DNA from: Microbacterium ginsengiterrae
GTDB taxonomy: Bacteria; Actinomycetota; Actinomycetes; Actinomycetales; Microbacteriaceae
DNA length: 64,000 bases
Assembly: GCF_014205075.1 (NCBI RefSeq)
Contig: NZ_JACHMU010000001.1
Span: forward strand, 186,001 to 250,000
Direction of reading: 5' to 3'
A program made the position numbers and the translations under genes. Within the stretch, counting starts at the first letter, position 1. Each line of letters begins with the position of its first letter. Shown here piece after piece: positions 1-12,461 of the stretch. Under the pieces are notes generated by a model. The model did no database searches and was not told the DNA's origin. It saw only the letters and a program-made list of their open reading frames with translations.

Positions 1-639
1 TTCGGTGACCGGATGCCCCACCGCGGCGAGCATCCGACGCACGATCCGGTTGCGTCCGGAGTGCAGCGTGAGCTCCACCAGGCTCGCCCCTCGCGAGGAG
101 TCCAGCAGCCGCGCCTTGTCGGCCTGGATGAAGCCGTCCTCGAGCTCGATGCCCTTGGTGAGCTGAGCGATGGTCTGCGCGGTGACGGCGCCTTCGACCT
201 TGGCGATGTAGACCTTCGTGACGCCGAAGGAGGGGTGCGCGAGCACATGGGCGAGTTCGCCGTCGTTCGTGAGGATCAGCAGACCACTGGTGTCGGCATC
301 CAGACGCCCGACGTTGTAGAGCCGTTCGTCCCAGTCCGCGGTGAAGCGCCGGAGATCCGGACGGCCGTTCTCGTCGCGCATGGTGCTCACCACGCCGGTG
401 GGCTTGTTGAGCATCACGTACCGCTTGGAGACGTCGAGCTGGATCGCGGTGCCGTCGACCTGCACCTGGTCGTTCTCGGGGTCGATGCGGCGCCCGAGCT
501 CGGTGACGACCGAGCCGTTGACGCTGATGCGCCCCTCGACGATGTACTGCTCGACCACTCGGCGGGAGGCGACTCCGGCAGCGGCGAGCACCTTCTGGAG
601 GCGGACGCCTTCCGGGGCGGGGGTCGGTTCCTGGTTCAT
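1..639 (-). CDS. rluB: Ribosomal large-subunit pseudouridine synthase, RluB-type (3' end beyond window)
   Basis: This enzyme makes pseudouridine in 23S rRNA. The 213 visible codons start with an S4 RNA-binding region (about residues 11-60, LQKVLAAAGVASRR). The RsuA/RluB catalytic motif GRLDADTSGLLILT follows at about residues 116-129, with its catalytic Asp. The window edge cuts the gene just after the conserved GRNRIVRRMLAAVGHPV segment. The ATG at 639 overlaps the scpB stop as ATGA. This matches the usual actinobacterial order parA-scpA-scpB-rluB. Family assignment is firm; the exact target uridine is inferred from RluB homologues. Confidence 0.93.
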   Translation of the reverse strand, partial: MNQEPTPAPEGVRLQKVLAAAGVASRRVVEQYIVEGRISVNGSVVTELGRRIDPENDQVQVDGTAIQLDVSKRYVMLNKPTGVVSTMRDENGRPDLRRFTADWDERLYNVGRLDADTSGLLILTNDGELAHVLAHPSFGVTKVYIAKVEGAVTAQTIAQLTKGIELEDGFIQADKARLLDSSRGASLVELTLHSGRNRIVRRMLAAVGHPVTE

Positions 640-1217
640 CGGATGGTTCCTTCGTCGAATCCGTCGGCACCGTCATCGAGCAGCGGCGAGATCGGCGGCA
701 GCTCGTCGAGCGAGTTGATGCCGAGGTTCTGCAGCAGTGCGTCGGTGGTGCCGTAGTTGATGGCTCCGGTCTCGGAGTCCGCGAAAAGTTCGGTGATGAG
801 CCCGCGTGCGAGAAGAGTGCGCACGACCGAGTCCACGTTGACGGCGCGGATGGACGCGACCTGCCCTCGGGTCACCGGCTGCTTGTAGGCGATGACCGCC
901 AGGGTCTCGAGCGCAGCCTGCGACAGACGCGCCGGAGCCTGCCCTCCCACAAACTCCGCGACGAGATCGTCATGGTCCTCTCGGACGTACAGCCGCCAGC
1001 CGCCGCCGACCTCACGGAGTTCGAAGCCGCGGCGGGGCCCTGCCCCTCGGCCGTCGTAGTCCTCGACCAGCGTCTCGATCGCCTGCCGCACCGCCGGCAC
1101 CGGAGCCCCGACGGCGGCGGCGAGCGCGACGAGACCCAACGGCTCGTCGATGATCAGCAGGATCGCCTCGAGCTTCTCGGTCAGCGGCGTCTCCGGCACG
1201 GTGGTCTCATCGGTCAT
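636..1217 (-). CDS. scpB: Segregation and condensation protein B
   Basis: ScpB is the kleisin-associated, dimeric winged-helix subunit of the Smc-ScpAB condensin, which compacts and segregates the chromosome. The 193-aa product shows the family pattern: TEKLEAILLIIDEPL near the N-terminus and LSQAALETLAVIAYKQPVTR in the second winged helix. I chose the ATG at 1217 because it overlaps the end of scpA by 11 bp. A longer reading to 1238 adds residues that look unlike ScpB. The stop overlaps the rluB start by 4 bp, so scpA, scpB and rluB are probably translationally coupled. Confidence 0.93.
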   Translation of the reverse strand: MTDETTVPETPLTEKLEAILLIIDEPLGLVALAAAVGAPVPAVRQAIETLVEDYDGRGAGPRRGFELREVGGGWRLYVREDHDDLVAEFVGGQAPARLSQAALETLAVIAYKQPVTRGQVASIRAVNVDSVVRTLLARGLITELFADSETGAINYGTTDALLQNLGINSLDELPPISPLLDDGADGFDEGTIR

Positions 1218-2121
1218 AGTCGGCTCCCAGGGTGGCAAGTGTCTCGTCCGACCAGGAGTCGGCGGCCCAGCGCAGCGTCAGTTCACCGAGCGGTTCCAGC
1301 TGCTCGAAGGAGAGGGCGGCGTGGCGGTACAGCTCGAGCACGGAGATGAAGCGTGCCACGACGATGCCGGGTTCGGTCGCACCGGCGACGAGTTCACGGA
1401 AGGTGAGCGATTCGGTGTTGCGCAGCAGCGTCACGACGATCGCCGCCTGCTCGCGGATGCTGACCAGCGGCGCGTGCAGGTGGTCGAGGCCGACGTGCGG
1501 GATCTCCTTCGGGGCGAACGCGAGAAGCGCGATCGCCGCGAAGTCGGTAGGGCTGAGCGTCCACACCAGCTCCGGCGTCTGGCGCCGATGCTTCTCGTCG
1601 AGACGGACGGCCCTGGTGTGCCGTCGATCTTCGCGCTGGAGGCACCGAGCGAACCACGCGGACACCTCTTTGAACGCGCGGTACTGCAGCAGGCGGGCGA
1701 ACAGCAGGTCGCGCGCCTCGAGCAGGGCGACGGCCTCGGCATCGACGAGCTCCCCCTGCGGGAGGAGACCGGCGACCTTCATGTCGAGCAGGGTCGCGGC
1801 CACGACGAGGAACTCGGATGCCTGATCCAACTCCTCGTTCGAGTCGAGCTCCGCGAGGTAGGCGATGAACTCGTTCGTGACGGCGCTGAGCGACACCTCG
1901 GTGATGTCCATCTCGTGCTTGGAGATGAGGTTCAGCAGCAGATCGAACGGACCGTCGAAGTTCGTCAACGAGACGCGGAAACCATCGCCGGTCTCCGCCG
2001 ACTCGTCGACTGCGGGTGTGATCGGGTCTCCCGTCTCGGCGGCGGAGGCTCCGGATTCCGCCGCCTCAGCAGCGGCAGTGTCGGTCGTGACGTCCGCGGC
2101 GGGCTCAGGCGACAGCGCCAC
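1207..2121 (-). CDS. scpA: Segregation and condensation protein A (kleisin)
   Basis: ScpA bridges the Smc heads in the Smc-ScpAB complex. After an acidic, Ala/Glu/Thr-rich N-terminal extension of about 45 residues comes the kleisin signature FDGPFDLLLNLISKHEMDI. A C-terminal winged-helix part contains the TFRELVAG segment. The GTG at 2121 overlaps the 3' end of parA by 17 bp. An in-frame upstream ATG at 2169 would overlap parA by 65 bp and adds a non-conserved stretch, so I prefer 2121. The start is less certain than the identity. Confidence 0.9.
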   Translation of the reverse strand: MALSPEPAADVTTDTAAAEAAESGASAAETGDPITPAVDESAETGDGFRVSLTNFDGPFDLLLNLISKHEMDITEVSLSAVTNEFIAYLAELDSNEELDQASEFLVVAATLLDMKVAGLLPQGELVDAEAVALLEARDLLFARLLQYRAFKEVSAWFARCLQREDRRHTRAVRLDEKHRRQTPELVWTLSPTDFAAIALLAFAPKEIPHVGLDHLHAPLVSIREQAAIVVTLLRNTESLTFRELVAGATEPGIVVARFISVLELYRHAALSFEQLEPLGELTLRWAADSWSDETLATLGADYDR

Positions 2122-3016
2122 GGGCGACCAGCTCCCGGGCCAGCCGCAGGTACGCCTGTGCGGCGGCATGCTCCGGTGCGAACTCGGTGATGGGAACCCC
2201 CGACACCGATGCGTCGGGGAACTTCACGGTGCGGCCGATCACGGTCTCGAGCACGTCGTCCCCGAAGGCCTCGACGACGCGCTCCAGCACCTCGCGCGAG
2301 TGCAGCGTCCGCGCGTCGTACATCGTCGCGAGCAGACCGTCGAGCTGGATGGCCGGGTTGAGCCGGTCGCGGACCTTCTCGATCGTCTCGATGAGCAGGG
2401 CGACACCCCGCAGCGCGAAGAACTCGCACTCCAGGGGGATCAACACGCCGTGGCTCGCGGTGAGCGCGTTCACGGTCAGCAGTCCGAGCGACGGCTGGCA
2501 GTCGATGAGGATGACGTCGTACTCCCCCGCGACCTGACGCAGGACGCGGGCGAGGATCGTCTCGCGGGCCACCTCGTTGACCAGGTGCACCTCGGCCGCG
2601 GAGAGGTCGATGTTCGCCGGGATGACGTCGAGACCTTCGACCGACGACTTCACGATCACCTCGTGCGCGTCGCGCTTGGTGTCCAGCAGCAGGTCGTAGA
2701 TGGTCGCGACGTCATGCGTCTGGATTCCCAGGCCCGCCGACAGCGCACCCTGCGGGTCGAAGTCGACCGCGAGCACCTTGCGCCCGTACTCGGCCAAGGA
2801 TGCGGCGAGGTTGATGGAGGTCGTCGTCTTGCCGACGCCGCCCTTCTGGTTGCACAGCGCGATGATGCGCGCAGGACCGTGCGAGTCCAGTGGGGCGGGG
2901 ATCGGGAAGCCGTGGTACGGACGACCCGTGGGGCCCATGGGGGTGTCGTCGGCTTTCGACGTCTTGCCCTTGGTCTTCGCCACGTTCTGAGCCACCGAAT
3001 CTCCCGCCTCATTCAT
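2105..3016 (-). CDS. ParA-family chromosome partitioning ATPase (Soj-like)
   Basis: This is a deviant Walker-A P-loop ATPase of 303 aa. NQKGGVGKTTTSINLA forms the P-loop at about residue 55, DFDPQGALS is the switch region and DCQPSLGLLTVNAL is Walker B. Such proteins position chromosomes or plasmids together with a ParB partner. No ParB is encoded nearby, and this copy is the scpAB-linked ParA found in many Actinobacteria rather than the parAB pair near oriC. The ATG at 3016 removes about 100 non-homologous residues of the longest frame, which run back over the xerD 3' end. Confidence 0.9.
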   Translation of the reverse strand: MNEAGDSVAQNVAKTKGKTSKADDTPMGPTGRPYHGFPIPAPLDSHGPARIIALCNQKGGVGKTTTSINLAASLAEYGRKVLAVDFDPQGALSAGLGIQTHDVATIYDLLLDTKRDAHEVIVKSSVEGLDVIPANIDLSAAEVHLVNEVARETILARVLRQVAGEYDVILIDCQPSLGLLTVNALTASHGVLIPLECEFFALRGVALLIETIEKVRDRLNPAIQLDGLLATMYDARTLHSREVLERVVEAFGDDVLETVIGRTVKFPDASVSGVPITEFAPEHAAAQAYLRLARELVARGAVA

Positions 3017-3102
3017 GCTTGCTCGATTGTAGCCGGGCCCCTGGTCATGTTCCTGTTCCGGCCCGGCGATCCGGGGGAATCGACCCCGCCGGAGTCGTTC
3101 TC

Positions 3103-4005
3103 TCAGCGCGCCCGCGGGTGGGACGTGGCGTAGATGTCGCGCAACGTGTCGACGGAGACGTGCGTGTAGATCTGGGTGGTCGCGACCGAGGCGTGCCCGA
3201 GGAGTTCCTGTACGACCCGGACGTCCGCCCCTCCCTGCAGCAGGTGCGTCGCGAACGAGTGTCGAAGGGTGTGCGGCGAGACCTCCGCGGTGATCTGCGC
3301 GGCCTCGGCTGCCGCGCGGATGATCAGCCACGCGCTCTGGCGCGACAGCGGCGCACCCCGCGCCCCGAGGAACAGTCGCGCCGATGCCCTGCCCTTGGCG
3401 GCGAGCCCCGGCCGGACGCGCGTGAGGTATGCATCGACCGCGTCGCGCGCGAACGAACCGACCGGCACGATGCGCTCCTTGGAGCCCTTGCCGCGCAGAC
3501 GCAGCACGTCCCCGTGCGCGAGGTCGTCGACGTCGAGACCGACCGCCTCGGACACGCGCGCTCCGGTCGCGTAGAGGAATTCCAGCAGCGCACGGTCGCG
3601 GATGCCGAGCGGATCCTCACCGGACGGTGCCGCGAGCAGGCGCTCGACCTGGTCGATGGTCAGCGCCTTCGGCAACCGCTGCGGCGTCTTGGGCGGGCGC
3701 AGGCGGCCGGAGGGGTCCTCCGGCTCGATGCCCTCCCGCACCAGGAAGCGGTGCAGACCCCGTACGGAGGACTGCAGCCGCGCCAGGCTCGTGGCCGCCG
3801 GCGGCGGGTCCTGGGACGCGCGCTCGCCGACGAACCGGGCGATCACGGCACCGCTGACCGCTGCGGTGTCCTCGATGCCGGCCGCGGAGAGCCAGTCGAG
3901 GTACACCGCGAGGTCGCGACGGTAGGCGCCGACGGTGTGCTCCGAGAGGCCGCGCTCGATCGTGATGTGACGAAGATACGCGTCGACGGCACGATCCAGG
4001 CGCAT
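3103..4005 (-). CDS. xerD: Site-specific tyrosine recombinase XerD
   Basis: XerD resolves chromosome dimers at dif with XerC. The 300-aa length is typical. An N-terminal SAM-like core-binding domain is followed by a catalytic domain with all expected residues: Arg in TGARVSEA, Lys in [10 protein letters not shown], His-x-x-Arg in [13 protein letters not shown], His in [11 protein letters not shown] and the nucleophile Tyr in IYTHV. The ATG at 4005 lies 2 bp after the stop of the NUDIX gene. Placement between a NUDIX hydrolase and parA/scpAB is standard for this phylum and separates it from the element integrase at 9.1 kb. Confidence 0.94.
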   Translation of the reverse strand: MRLDRAVDAYLRHITIERGLSEHTVGAYRRDLAVYLDWLSAAGIEDTAAVSGAVIARFVGERASQDPPPAATSLARLQSSVRGLHRFLVREGIEPEDPSGRLRPPKTPQRLPKALTIDQVERLLAAPSGEDPLGIRDRALLEFLYATGARVSEAVGLDVDDLAHGDVLRLRGKGSKERIVPVGSFARDAVDAYLTRVRPGLAAKGRASARLFLGARGAPLSRQSAWLIIRAAAEAAQITAEVSPHTLRHSFATHLLQGGADVRVVQELLGHASVATTQIYTHVSVDTLRDIYATSHPRAR

Positions 4006-4007
4006 GG

Positions 4008-7975
<3,968 letters not shown>

Positions 7976-7979
<4 letters not shown>

Positions 7980-8887
7980 GATGCCGCTCCTCGCCAGCCG
8001 GCCACGGGCAGTTGGAACTTGCGCACGAGGCGATCGGTGAACGCCGACGGGTGCAGTCGGGCGAGCCGGACAGGACGGGACGACCGACGCACGACCACGC
8101 GGGCACCGGGCGGCAGTTCGTGCGAGCGTCGTCCGTCGCACCAGAGGATGCCGGTGCCCGAGGTGCGCTCGAGCATCTCGATCGCGACGGCGGCATCAGG
8201 GCTGACGACGAGGGGGCGCGCGAAGAGCGCGTGCGCGGAGAGCGGGATGACGGAGATCGCCTCGACGGCCGGCCAGATCACCGGTCCCCCGGCGGAGAAG
8301 TTGTATGCCGTCGACCCGGTCGGCGTGGAGATCACCATGCCGTCGCAGCCGTAGCTCGACAGCGGACGGCCGTCGATCTCGACGACGACCTCGATCATGC
8401 GTTCGCGGCTGGCCTTCTCGACGGTGGCCTCGTTGAGCGCCCACGTCTCGTAGACGACGTCTCCGGCGGAATCCTTCACACGGACGGCGAGGGCGAGACG
8501 CTCCTCGACGACGTAGTCCCTGGCGATGACGCGTTCGACGGCGTCGTCCATCGCATCGCGTTCGATCTCGGCCAGGAAGCCGACGTGCCCCATGTTGATG
8601 CCGAGGACAGGGGCGCTGTGGATGCTGCGGACGAGCTCCGCCGCGCGGAGGATCGTCCCATCACCGCCGAGGACGATGGCGAGTTCGAGGTCGTCCACCG
8701 CGACGTCCGCACCGAGCGTGACGACATCGGAGAAGTCGCCGTCGACGGCGGACAGTTCGTCGCGGTCGTCGGCGGACAGGACGGGGCGTGCGCCGGCGCT
8801 GCGGAGCAGCTGGATGACGCGACGGGCTGCGGCGACCGTGTCGTCCCGGCCGGCGTGGGCGACGACCAGGATGTTGCGCTCGTTCAT
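7976..8887 (-). CDS. nadK: NAD kinase
   Basis: NadK phosphorylates NAD to NADP. The 303-aa protein has the GGDGTILRAAELV nucleotide motif, the NEATVEKASRERM segment and DGMVISTPTGSTAYNFSAGGP, all diagnostic. The ATG at 8887 is preceded by a strong GGAGGA ribosome site. That ATG also overlaps (ATGA) the stranded stop codon of the original tlyA, so nadK was once coupled directly to tlyA. The integrated element now separates the two genes by 10 kb. Confidence 0.95.
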
Positions 8888-8931
8888 CGTCCTCCTGCCA
8901 GCTCGTCGATGCGTCCCGTCCATTCTGTCGG
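8884..8931 (-). pseudogene. tlyA: Stranded original 3' end of tlyA, beside nadK
   Basis: Reading the minus strand in from the attL core gives PTE-WTGRIDELAGGR and a TGA that overlaps the nadK ATG by 4 bp. At the other end of the element, the present tlyA reads NPTE and then changes to a different tail. Joining the two at the shared core CCGACAGAAT restores one continuous frame ending in an ATGA overlap. This segment is therefore the displaced native C-terminal coding end of tlyA. It has no start of its own. Confidence 0.88.
8922..8931. repeat. attL core
   Basis: The 10-bp sequence ATTCTGTCGG is identical to the copy at 18963. On the nadK side the flank is the lost tlyA tail; on the other side is element DNA beginning with a perfect inverted repeat. 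Confidence 0.85.
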
Positions 8932-8950
8932 GAGGTTCACCCGAACCTCC
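8931..8950. repeat. Perfect inverted repeat touching the attL core
   Basis: GGAGGTTC (8931-8938), a 4-base loop and GAACCTCC (8943-8950) form a perfect 8-bp hairpin that overlaps the last base of the core. It may be an integrase or excisionase site, or a terminator protecting nadK. Confidence 0.6.
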
Positions 8951-9039
8951 AACTTCCTTGAGATTACGCGGAAAACACGGGGACGGGAGGCGGCCGTGTC
9001 CAGGGGCGAGTCCAATCTCCTCCAACTTTCTCCGACAGA
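8946..9039. repeat. Left-end repeat cluster (candidate integrase arm sites)
   Basis: The direct repeat CCTCCAACTT occurs at 8946-8955 and 9019-9028. CGTGTCCAG occurs at 8995-9003 and is also found near the right end. CCGACAGA at 9032-9039 is an inverted partial copy of the att core. Such repeats around an integrase gene are what arm-type and core-like binding sites look like. Confidence 0.5.
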
Positions 9040-9088
9040 CCTTCGTCATCCGTCGATCTCAAGCGTATGAGAAAGCAGGAGGTTAGAC

Positions 9089-10102
9089 ATGGAAAAACCA
9101 CAGAAGCTTGCCAGTGGTCGCTGGAGAGCGCGCATCTACAGGGACGGTAAGCGGGTATCGCTGGGCGTCTTCGACACCAAGCAGGAGGCCGTAGCGGCTC
9201 AGGCTCACGCCATCATCCATCAGGACGAGAAGAGAGGGAGTATCAAGTTCTGGCGGTACGCAGAAGCACACCTGATGGCGCGGAAGCACGACCTGGCCCC
9301 GGGAACGTGGGACAACTACATCCGGGACTACCGGAATCACCTCCAGCCAACGTTCGGCGAGAAGAAGCTCACCGATATCACGCCCAACATGGTCCGTCGT
9401 TGGTGGACGAGCATGGAGGACAAGAAGATCCCGCGGCGGTCGAGCTACATGCTCTTGTCGAACATCATGAAACAGGCGAGCGAAGACGGGGAGATCCTGA
9501 AGTGGGTCCCTATCAAAGGGGCATCTCGCAACGTTTCGACGCAGAGAGCGTCCGTCGATGCCTTCAACGTACAGATGCTCAAGCTGGCGACAGCGGACCC
9601 ACAGGTGGCCACGCTCCTCCAAGTGCTCCTGTCATCCGGCTTAAGGATCGGAGAGGTACTCGCACTCGACTGGGAGGATGTCGACCTCGAGCAAGGCACG
9701 CTTCACGTGCACCGGCACCTGACGAAGTACGGATTGAAGCCCGGTCGGAAGAGACACCCGGAAGCGGACATCCTGCAACCAATCTCAGAAGCCGCTGTGA
9801 GCGCGCTGACAGCCTGGAAGCAACGCGGCGGCGGTCGAGGCCCGGTCTGGCTCAACAGCGCCTCACAGCGCCTTTCTTACAACGCCTGGCACGACAGGTG
9901 GCTGGAACTCCGTAAAGAGTTCGGCCTCGAGCACGTTCACACGCACGATATCCGCGCTGTCCACCTGACAGAGTTCGCCGCCCACGCAACTTTGGCTGAG
10001 CTGATGGAGCGCGGTGGTCACACAGACATTCGTAGCGCGCTTGTGTACCAGAGGCCAAGCTTCGACCGGCAGAAGCAAATCGTGAAGCAACTCGCTATCT
10101 GA
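9089..10102 (+). CDS. Tyrosine-type phage integrase
   Basis: This 337-aa enzyme would integrate and excise the element. An AP2-like arm-binding N-terminus (about 1-50, GRWRARIYRDGKRVSLGVFDT) is followed by a SAM-like core-binding domain (about 55-145). The catalytic domain has Arg186 (SGLRIGEVLAL), His286 and Arg289 (HDIRA), His311 (RGGHTD) and Tyr320 (ALVYQRPS). The active-site set appears complete, so the enzyme is probably functional. A strong AGGAGG site lies 7 bp before the ATG. Its place beside attL fits normal element architecture. It is distinct from the chromosomal xerD. Confidence 0.94.
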   Translation: MEKPQKLASGRWRARIYRDGKRVSLGVFDTKQEAVAAQAHAIIHQDEKRGSIKFWRYAEAHLMARKHDLAPGTWDNYIRDYRNHLQPTFGEKKLTDITPNMVRRWWTSMEDKKIPRRSSYMLLSNIMKQASEDGEILKWVPIKGASRNVSTQRASVDAFNVQMLKLATADPQVATLLQVLLSSGLRIGEVLALDWEDVDLEQGTLHVHRHLTKYGLKPGRKRHPEADILQPISEAAVSALTAWKQRGGGRGPVWLNSASQRLSYNAWHDRWLELRKEFGLEHVHTHDIRAVHLTEFAAHATLAELMERGGHTDIRSALVYQRPSFDRQKQIVKQLAI

Positions 10103-10170
10103 GCCGTCGCTACCCCGCAGTAACCACCGCAGAACGCTCGGCAAATGGTCTAGAGAAAAGAGAAGAACAA

Positions 10171-10509
10171 ATGACATGGATCGACACCGCTATTGCCAAG
10201 TACGAGACGATTTCGTATGAGGCCCGGACAACCGCTGAGTCACTGGAGCGCATGAAGAAGGCGGGGGCCGTACGCGACCTCTTGCTCCAGCTGGACAGCG
10301 TCGAGACAATCATCGAAGTGTGGGACCTCGTCGAGGAAATCACGGCGCCGCGGGGAGTTAAGCTCCGCCTTGCCGACGTCGAGTCGATCACGCGGGATGC
10401 GTCCGGCGAGATTATCAGAGTGCACTTCGTCGACGAAAAGCACGCAATCGACCACAGCATCGAGTGGAACCACGAACTCGACGTATTCGAGGTCGTGGTC
10501 GCGGGGTGA
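10171..10509 (+). CDS. Hypothetical element protein, 112 aa
   Basis: I do not recognise a family. The protein is acidic and predicted mostly helical for residues 1-60 (an AKYETISYEARTT helix, then a Leu/Glu-rich stretch). The C-terminal half contains a beta-rich part (EIIRVHFVDEKHAIDHSIEW). It follows the integrase by 68 bp in the same direction and is followed by a terminator-like hairpin, so it could share the integrase transcript. An excisionase role is conceivable from position only; no HTH is visible. Confidence 0.65.
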   Translation: MTWIDTAIAKYETISYEARTTAESLERMKKAGAVRDLLLQLDSVETIIEVWDLVEEITAPRGVKLRLADVESITRDASGEIIRVHFVDEKHAIDHSIEWNHELDVFEVVVAG

Positions 10510-10576
10510 CCTCGTAGCCCATTTATGCGAGAAGGCGTAGGAAATCCCCCTAGGCTCCTCTCCTCTGGGCTACCTT

Positions 10577-10620
10577 GCCCCATCCTCCTACCATTCGTAA
10601 TCGGTAGTCGAGGGTGGGGC
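10577..10620 (+). terminator. Hairpin terminator after the integrase pair
   Basis: GCCCCATCCT pairs with AGGGTGGGGC (10 bp with one G-U), with a further CTACC/GGTAG pairing inside the loop. The stem is followed directly by TTCT. It lies 68 bp after the stop at 10509. Confidence 0.6.
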
Positions 10621-10822
10621 TTCTGCGTGCATAAAGCAACGCGAACGACTGCCCAGCACAGACCATTCTCGAGGGCTATCCACGAGCCGTCCAGCTTCGG
10701 TCCGGGACCTGTCAGGGACACGCCCTCCGCCCCGATTCGGGTTCCACTGCGCCGTCATTGAACTCGCAGAACTTTTTTCGTCGGCGGCTGAACATCGTCG
10801 TGTCAGAGCCGTAAGAGTAGGT
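10621..10822. other. Non-coding stretch before the zinc-motif gene
   Basis: I see no convincing gene here. It should hold the promoter of the gene at 10823. A TTGAAC at 10757 and a run of six T residues nearby are the only notable signals; no good -10 partner was found. Confidence 0.4.
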
Positions 10823-11458
10823 ATGACATTTGATGCCTCCCGCTACGCGGACCTGCTCGAAGAGGCCCACCGGGCCTTCCTGGAAGACACTGCTTACGCC
10901 ATCGCACTCGCCGAAGACGCGAGTGCGATGAAGACGAGGCAAGAGAATCGCGACGATCCTGATCAGCTCCGAACGGACGTCCTCCGTCTGCATGCGCAGG
11001 GGGCTGGCCTCGGCGAGATCCAGCGGGTCGTGCACGCGAGCCGTGAATCGGTCGCGGAGGTACTCAAGGACGCCCCTGCGAGGCCGGGCGGCGCATTTCC
11101 TACGGTGAACAAGTCGTCGACGAGTAACACGCCCGCGCCGAAGCCAGTCACCCGCAGTAAGCGCCTGCGGAAGTGGAAGCCAGAACCACTGGCCCCGGAC
11201 GACCCGAGGCACGGCACGAATAACGGGTACGTCAACTACCGGTGCCGGTGTGACCCATGCGGCGAGGCTCGGAAGACGTTTCGTCGCCGCCTGAAAGAGA
11301 ACCCCGCAGGCCGCGCCAAGAGCAGTGAGCATGGCACGCGGTCGCGGTACGCCCGCGGCTGTAGGTGCGATGACTGCAAGCATGCGGCGACATCAGCGGC
11401 GCGCGCGGATCGCGACCGGAAGCGGGAAGGAGGTGGCAACACCACCCCCGAGCACTAA
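10823..11458 (+). CDS. HTH protein with tandem HGT...CRCxxC zinc-type motifs
   Basis: The 211-aa protein has an N-terminal helical region, then a likely helix-turn-helix at about residues 50-85 (VLRLHAQGAGLGEIQRVVHA). A basic linker follows (about 95-130). Two related cysteine motifs come next: HGTNNGYVNYRCRCDPC at about 137 and HGTRSRYARGCRCDDC at about 178. Each has His plus three Cys suited to bind zinc. This H-G-T...C-R-C-x-x-C pattern occurs in many actinophage proteins of unknown function. A DNA-binding regulator is the likeliest role; the tandem duplication is notable. Confidence 0.72.
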   Translation: MTFDASRYADLLEEAHRAFLEDTAYAIALAEDASAMKTRQENRDDPDQLRTDVLRLHAQGAGLGEIQRVVHASRESVAEVLKDAPARPGGAFPTVNKSSTSNTPAPKPVTRSKRLRKWKPEPLAPDDPRHGTNNGYVNYRCRCDPCGEARKTFRRRLKENPAGRAKSSEHGTRSRYARGCRCDDCKHAATSAARADRDRKREGGGNTTPEH

Positions 11459-11557
11459 GCGCACGCCCCTTCGTACCCATACCGATCCGGCCTGAACACG
11501 ACCGTCCATTGCCAGGCGCCGGCCTGGCGCGATCTACGAGTAAGAGACGAGAAACCC

Positions 11558-12292
11558 ATGACTACCAAGCCCCGCAGACCCCAACCTGATGTCGACGCTA
11601 ACCAGCTGAACCACGCCGACTTCAGATGGTTCATCCTCCACTACCCCGCCTTCCTTATCCAAGGCGGGATCCGCCGCACCTCTTGGGTCGCAATCGGACT
11701 GACACTCGCCCAGTTCGGTGACTACGCGACAGGCACGCGGGTGAACCCGAGCAAGAAGCTCCTCCACCACCTCACCGGTGCTCACCACACCACCATCACG
11801 AAGATGCTCGAGTACCTGAAGCGGCAGGGCGTGCTCGAGGTCACTGACAAGCATCAGGGGCGGAATGGCGGACAGCCGTACGAGGTGTTCCGCTTCCGTC
11901 GCAACGACCTCGTGAAGGAGATCCTCGAGAAGCGTGACGCCCACGACTGGCCTCAACAGGCAAGTCCTATCCCCGCACCAGCAAGTGCTACTCCAGAGCC
12001 AGCAAATGCAGGTACCGAGCCAGCAACCGCTAGCCCAGAAGACAATAGGAATGACAGTAATGAAATGAATGTAAAGAATCGCTCGGGTAACCCCTCGCCC
12101 GCGCCTGTCGTCGCTCCACCTTCGGCTCGCGACGGCGCGGCAGAAGAAAGCGAACCAGCGATCAACTGGTCGGATGAGACGGTTGCTGAGCTGATCGAGC
12201 TCTTCAAGGACGACGAGCCTCTGGCTAGACCAGAGGACAGCGTCGTGGAGTCCCACCGTCGCGTGGATGAGTGGGCGAAGCGTCGGGGGTGA
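11558..12292 (+). CDS. Winged-helix/replication-initiator-like protein
   Basis: The protein is 244 aa. Residues 20-110 resemble the winged-helix proteins of small actinobacterial elements and phages: NHADFRWFILHYPAFLIQGG, then a helix pair TGAHHTTITKMLEYLKRQGV followed by LEVTDKHQGRNGGQPYEVFRF as the wing. Residues 130-195 are a disordered Pro/Ala/Glu/Asn-rich linker. The C-terminus is acidic and helical. A role in replication initiation or transcription control of the element is inferred from fold-like features only. The start has upstream AGAGACGAGAAACCC without a strong ribosome site. Confidence 0.65.
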   Translation: MTTKPRRPQPDVDANQLNHADFRWFILHYPAFLIQGGIRRTSWVAIGLTLAQFGDYATGTRVNPSKKLLHHLTGAHHTTITKMLEYLKRQGVLEVTDKHQGRNGGQPYEVFRFRRNDLVKEILEKRDAHDWPQQASPIPAPASATPEPANAGTEPATASPEDNRNDSNEMNVKNRSGNPSPAPVVAPPSARDGAAEESEPAINWSDETVAELIELFKDDEPLARPEDSVVESHRRVDEWAKRRG

Positions 12293-12461
12293 TGGTCCCG
12301 GGGACTGTCACTTCTGCCGCATCGTTGCGCGCGATAGTAATCCCTGAAGCCGGATGGGAATGGGGGCTCCTCGTCCGGTGGACTCCTACTGGGAGGGTGG
12401 CCGAGCGTTTTGATCGAGGTCCGGTCGCCCTCCCAACTCACGTCGACACAGGGAAGTAATC

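Noticed and set aside
12271..12459. 62-codon frame between the winged-helix and HTH genes
   Set aside because: It overlaps the upstream gene end, has no ribosome site and no protein-like pattern.
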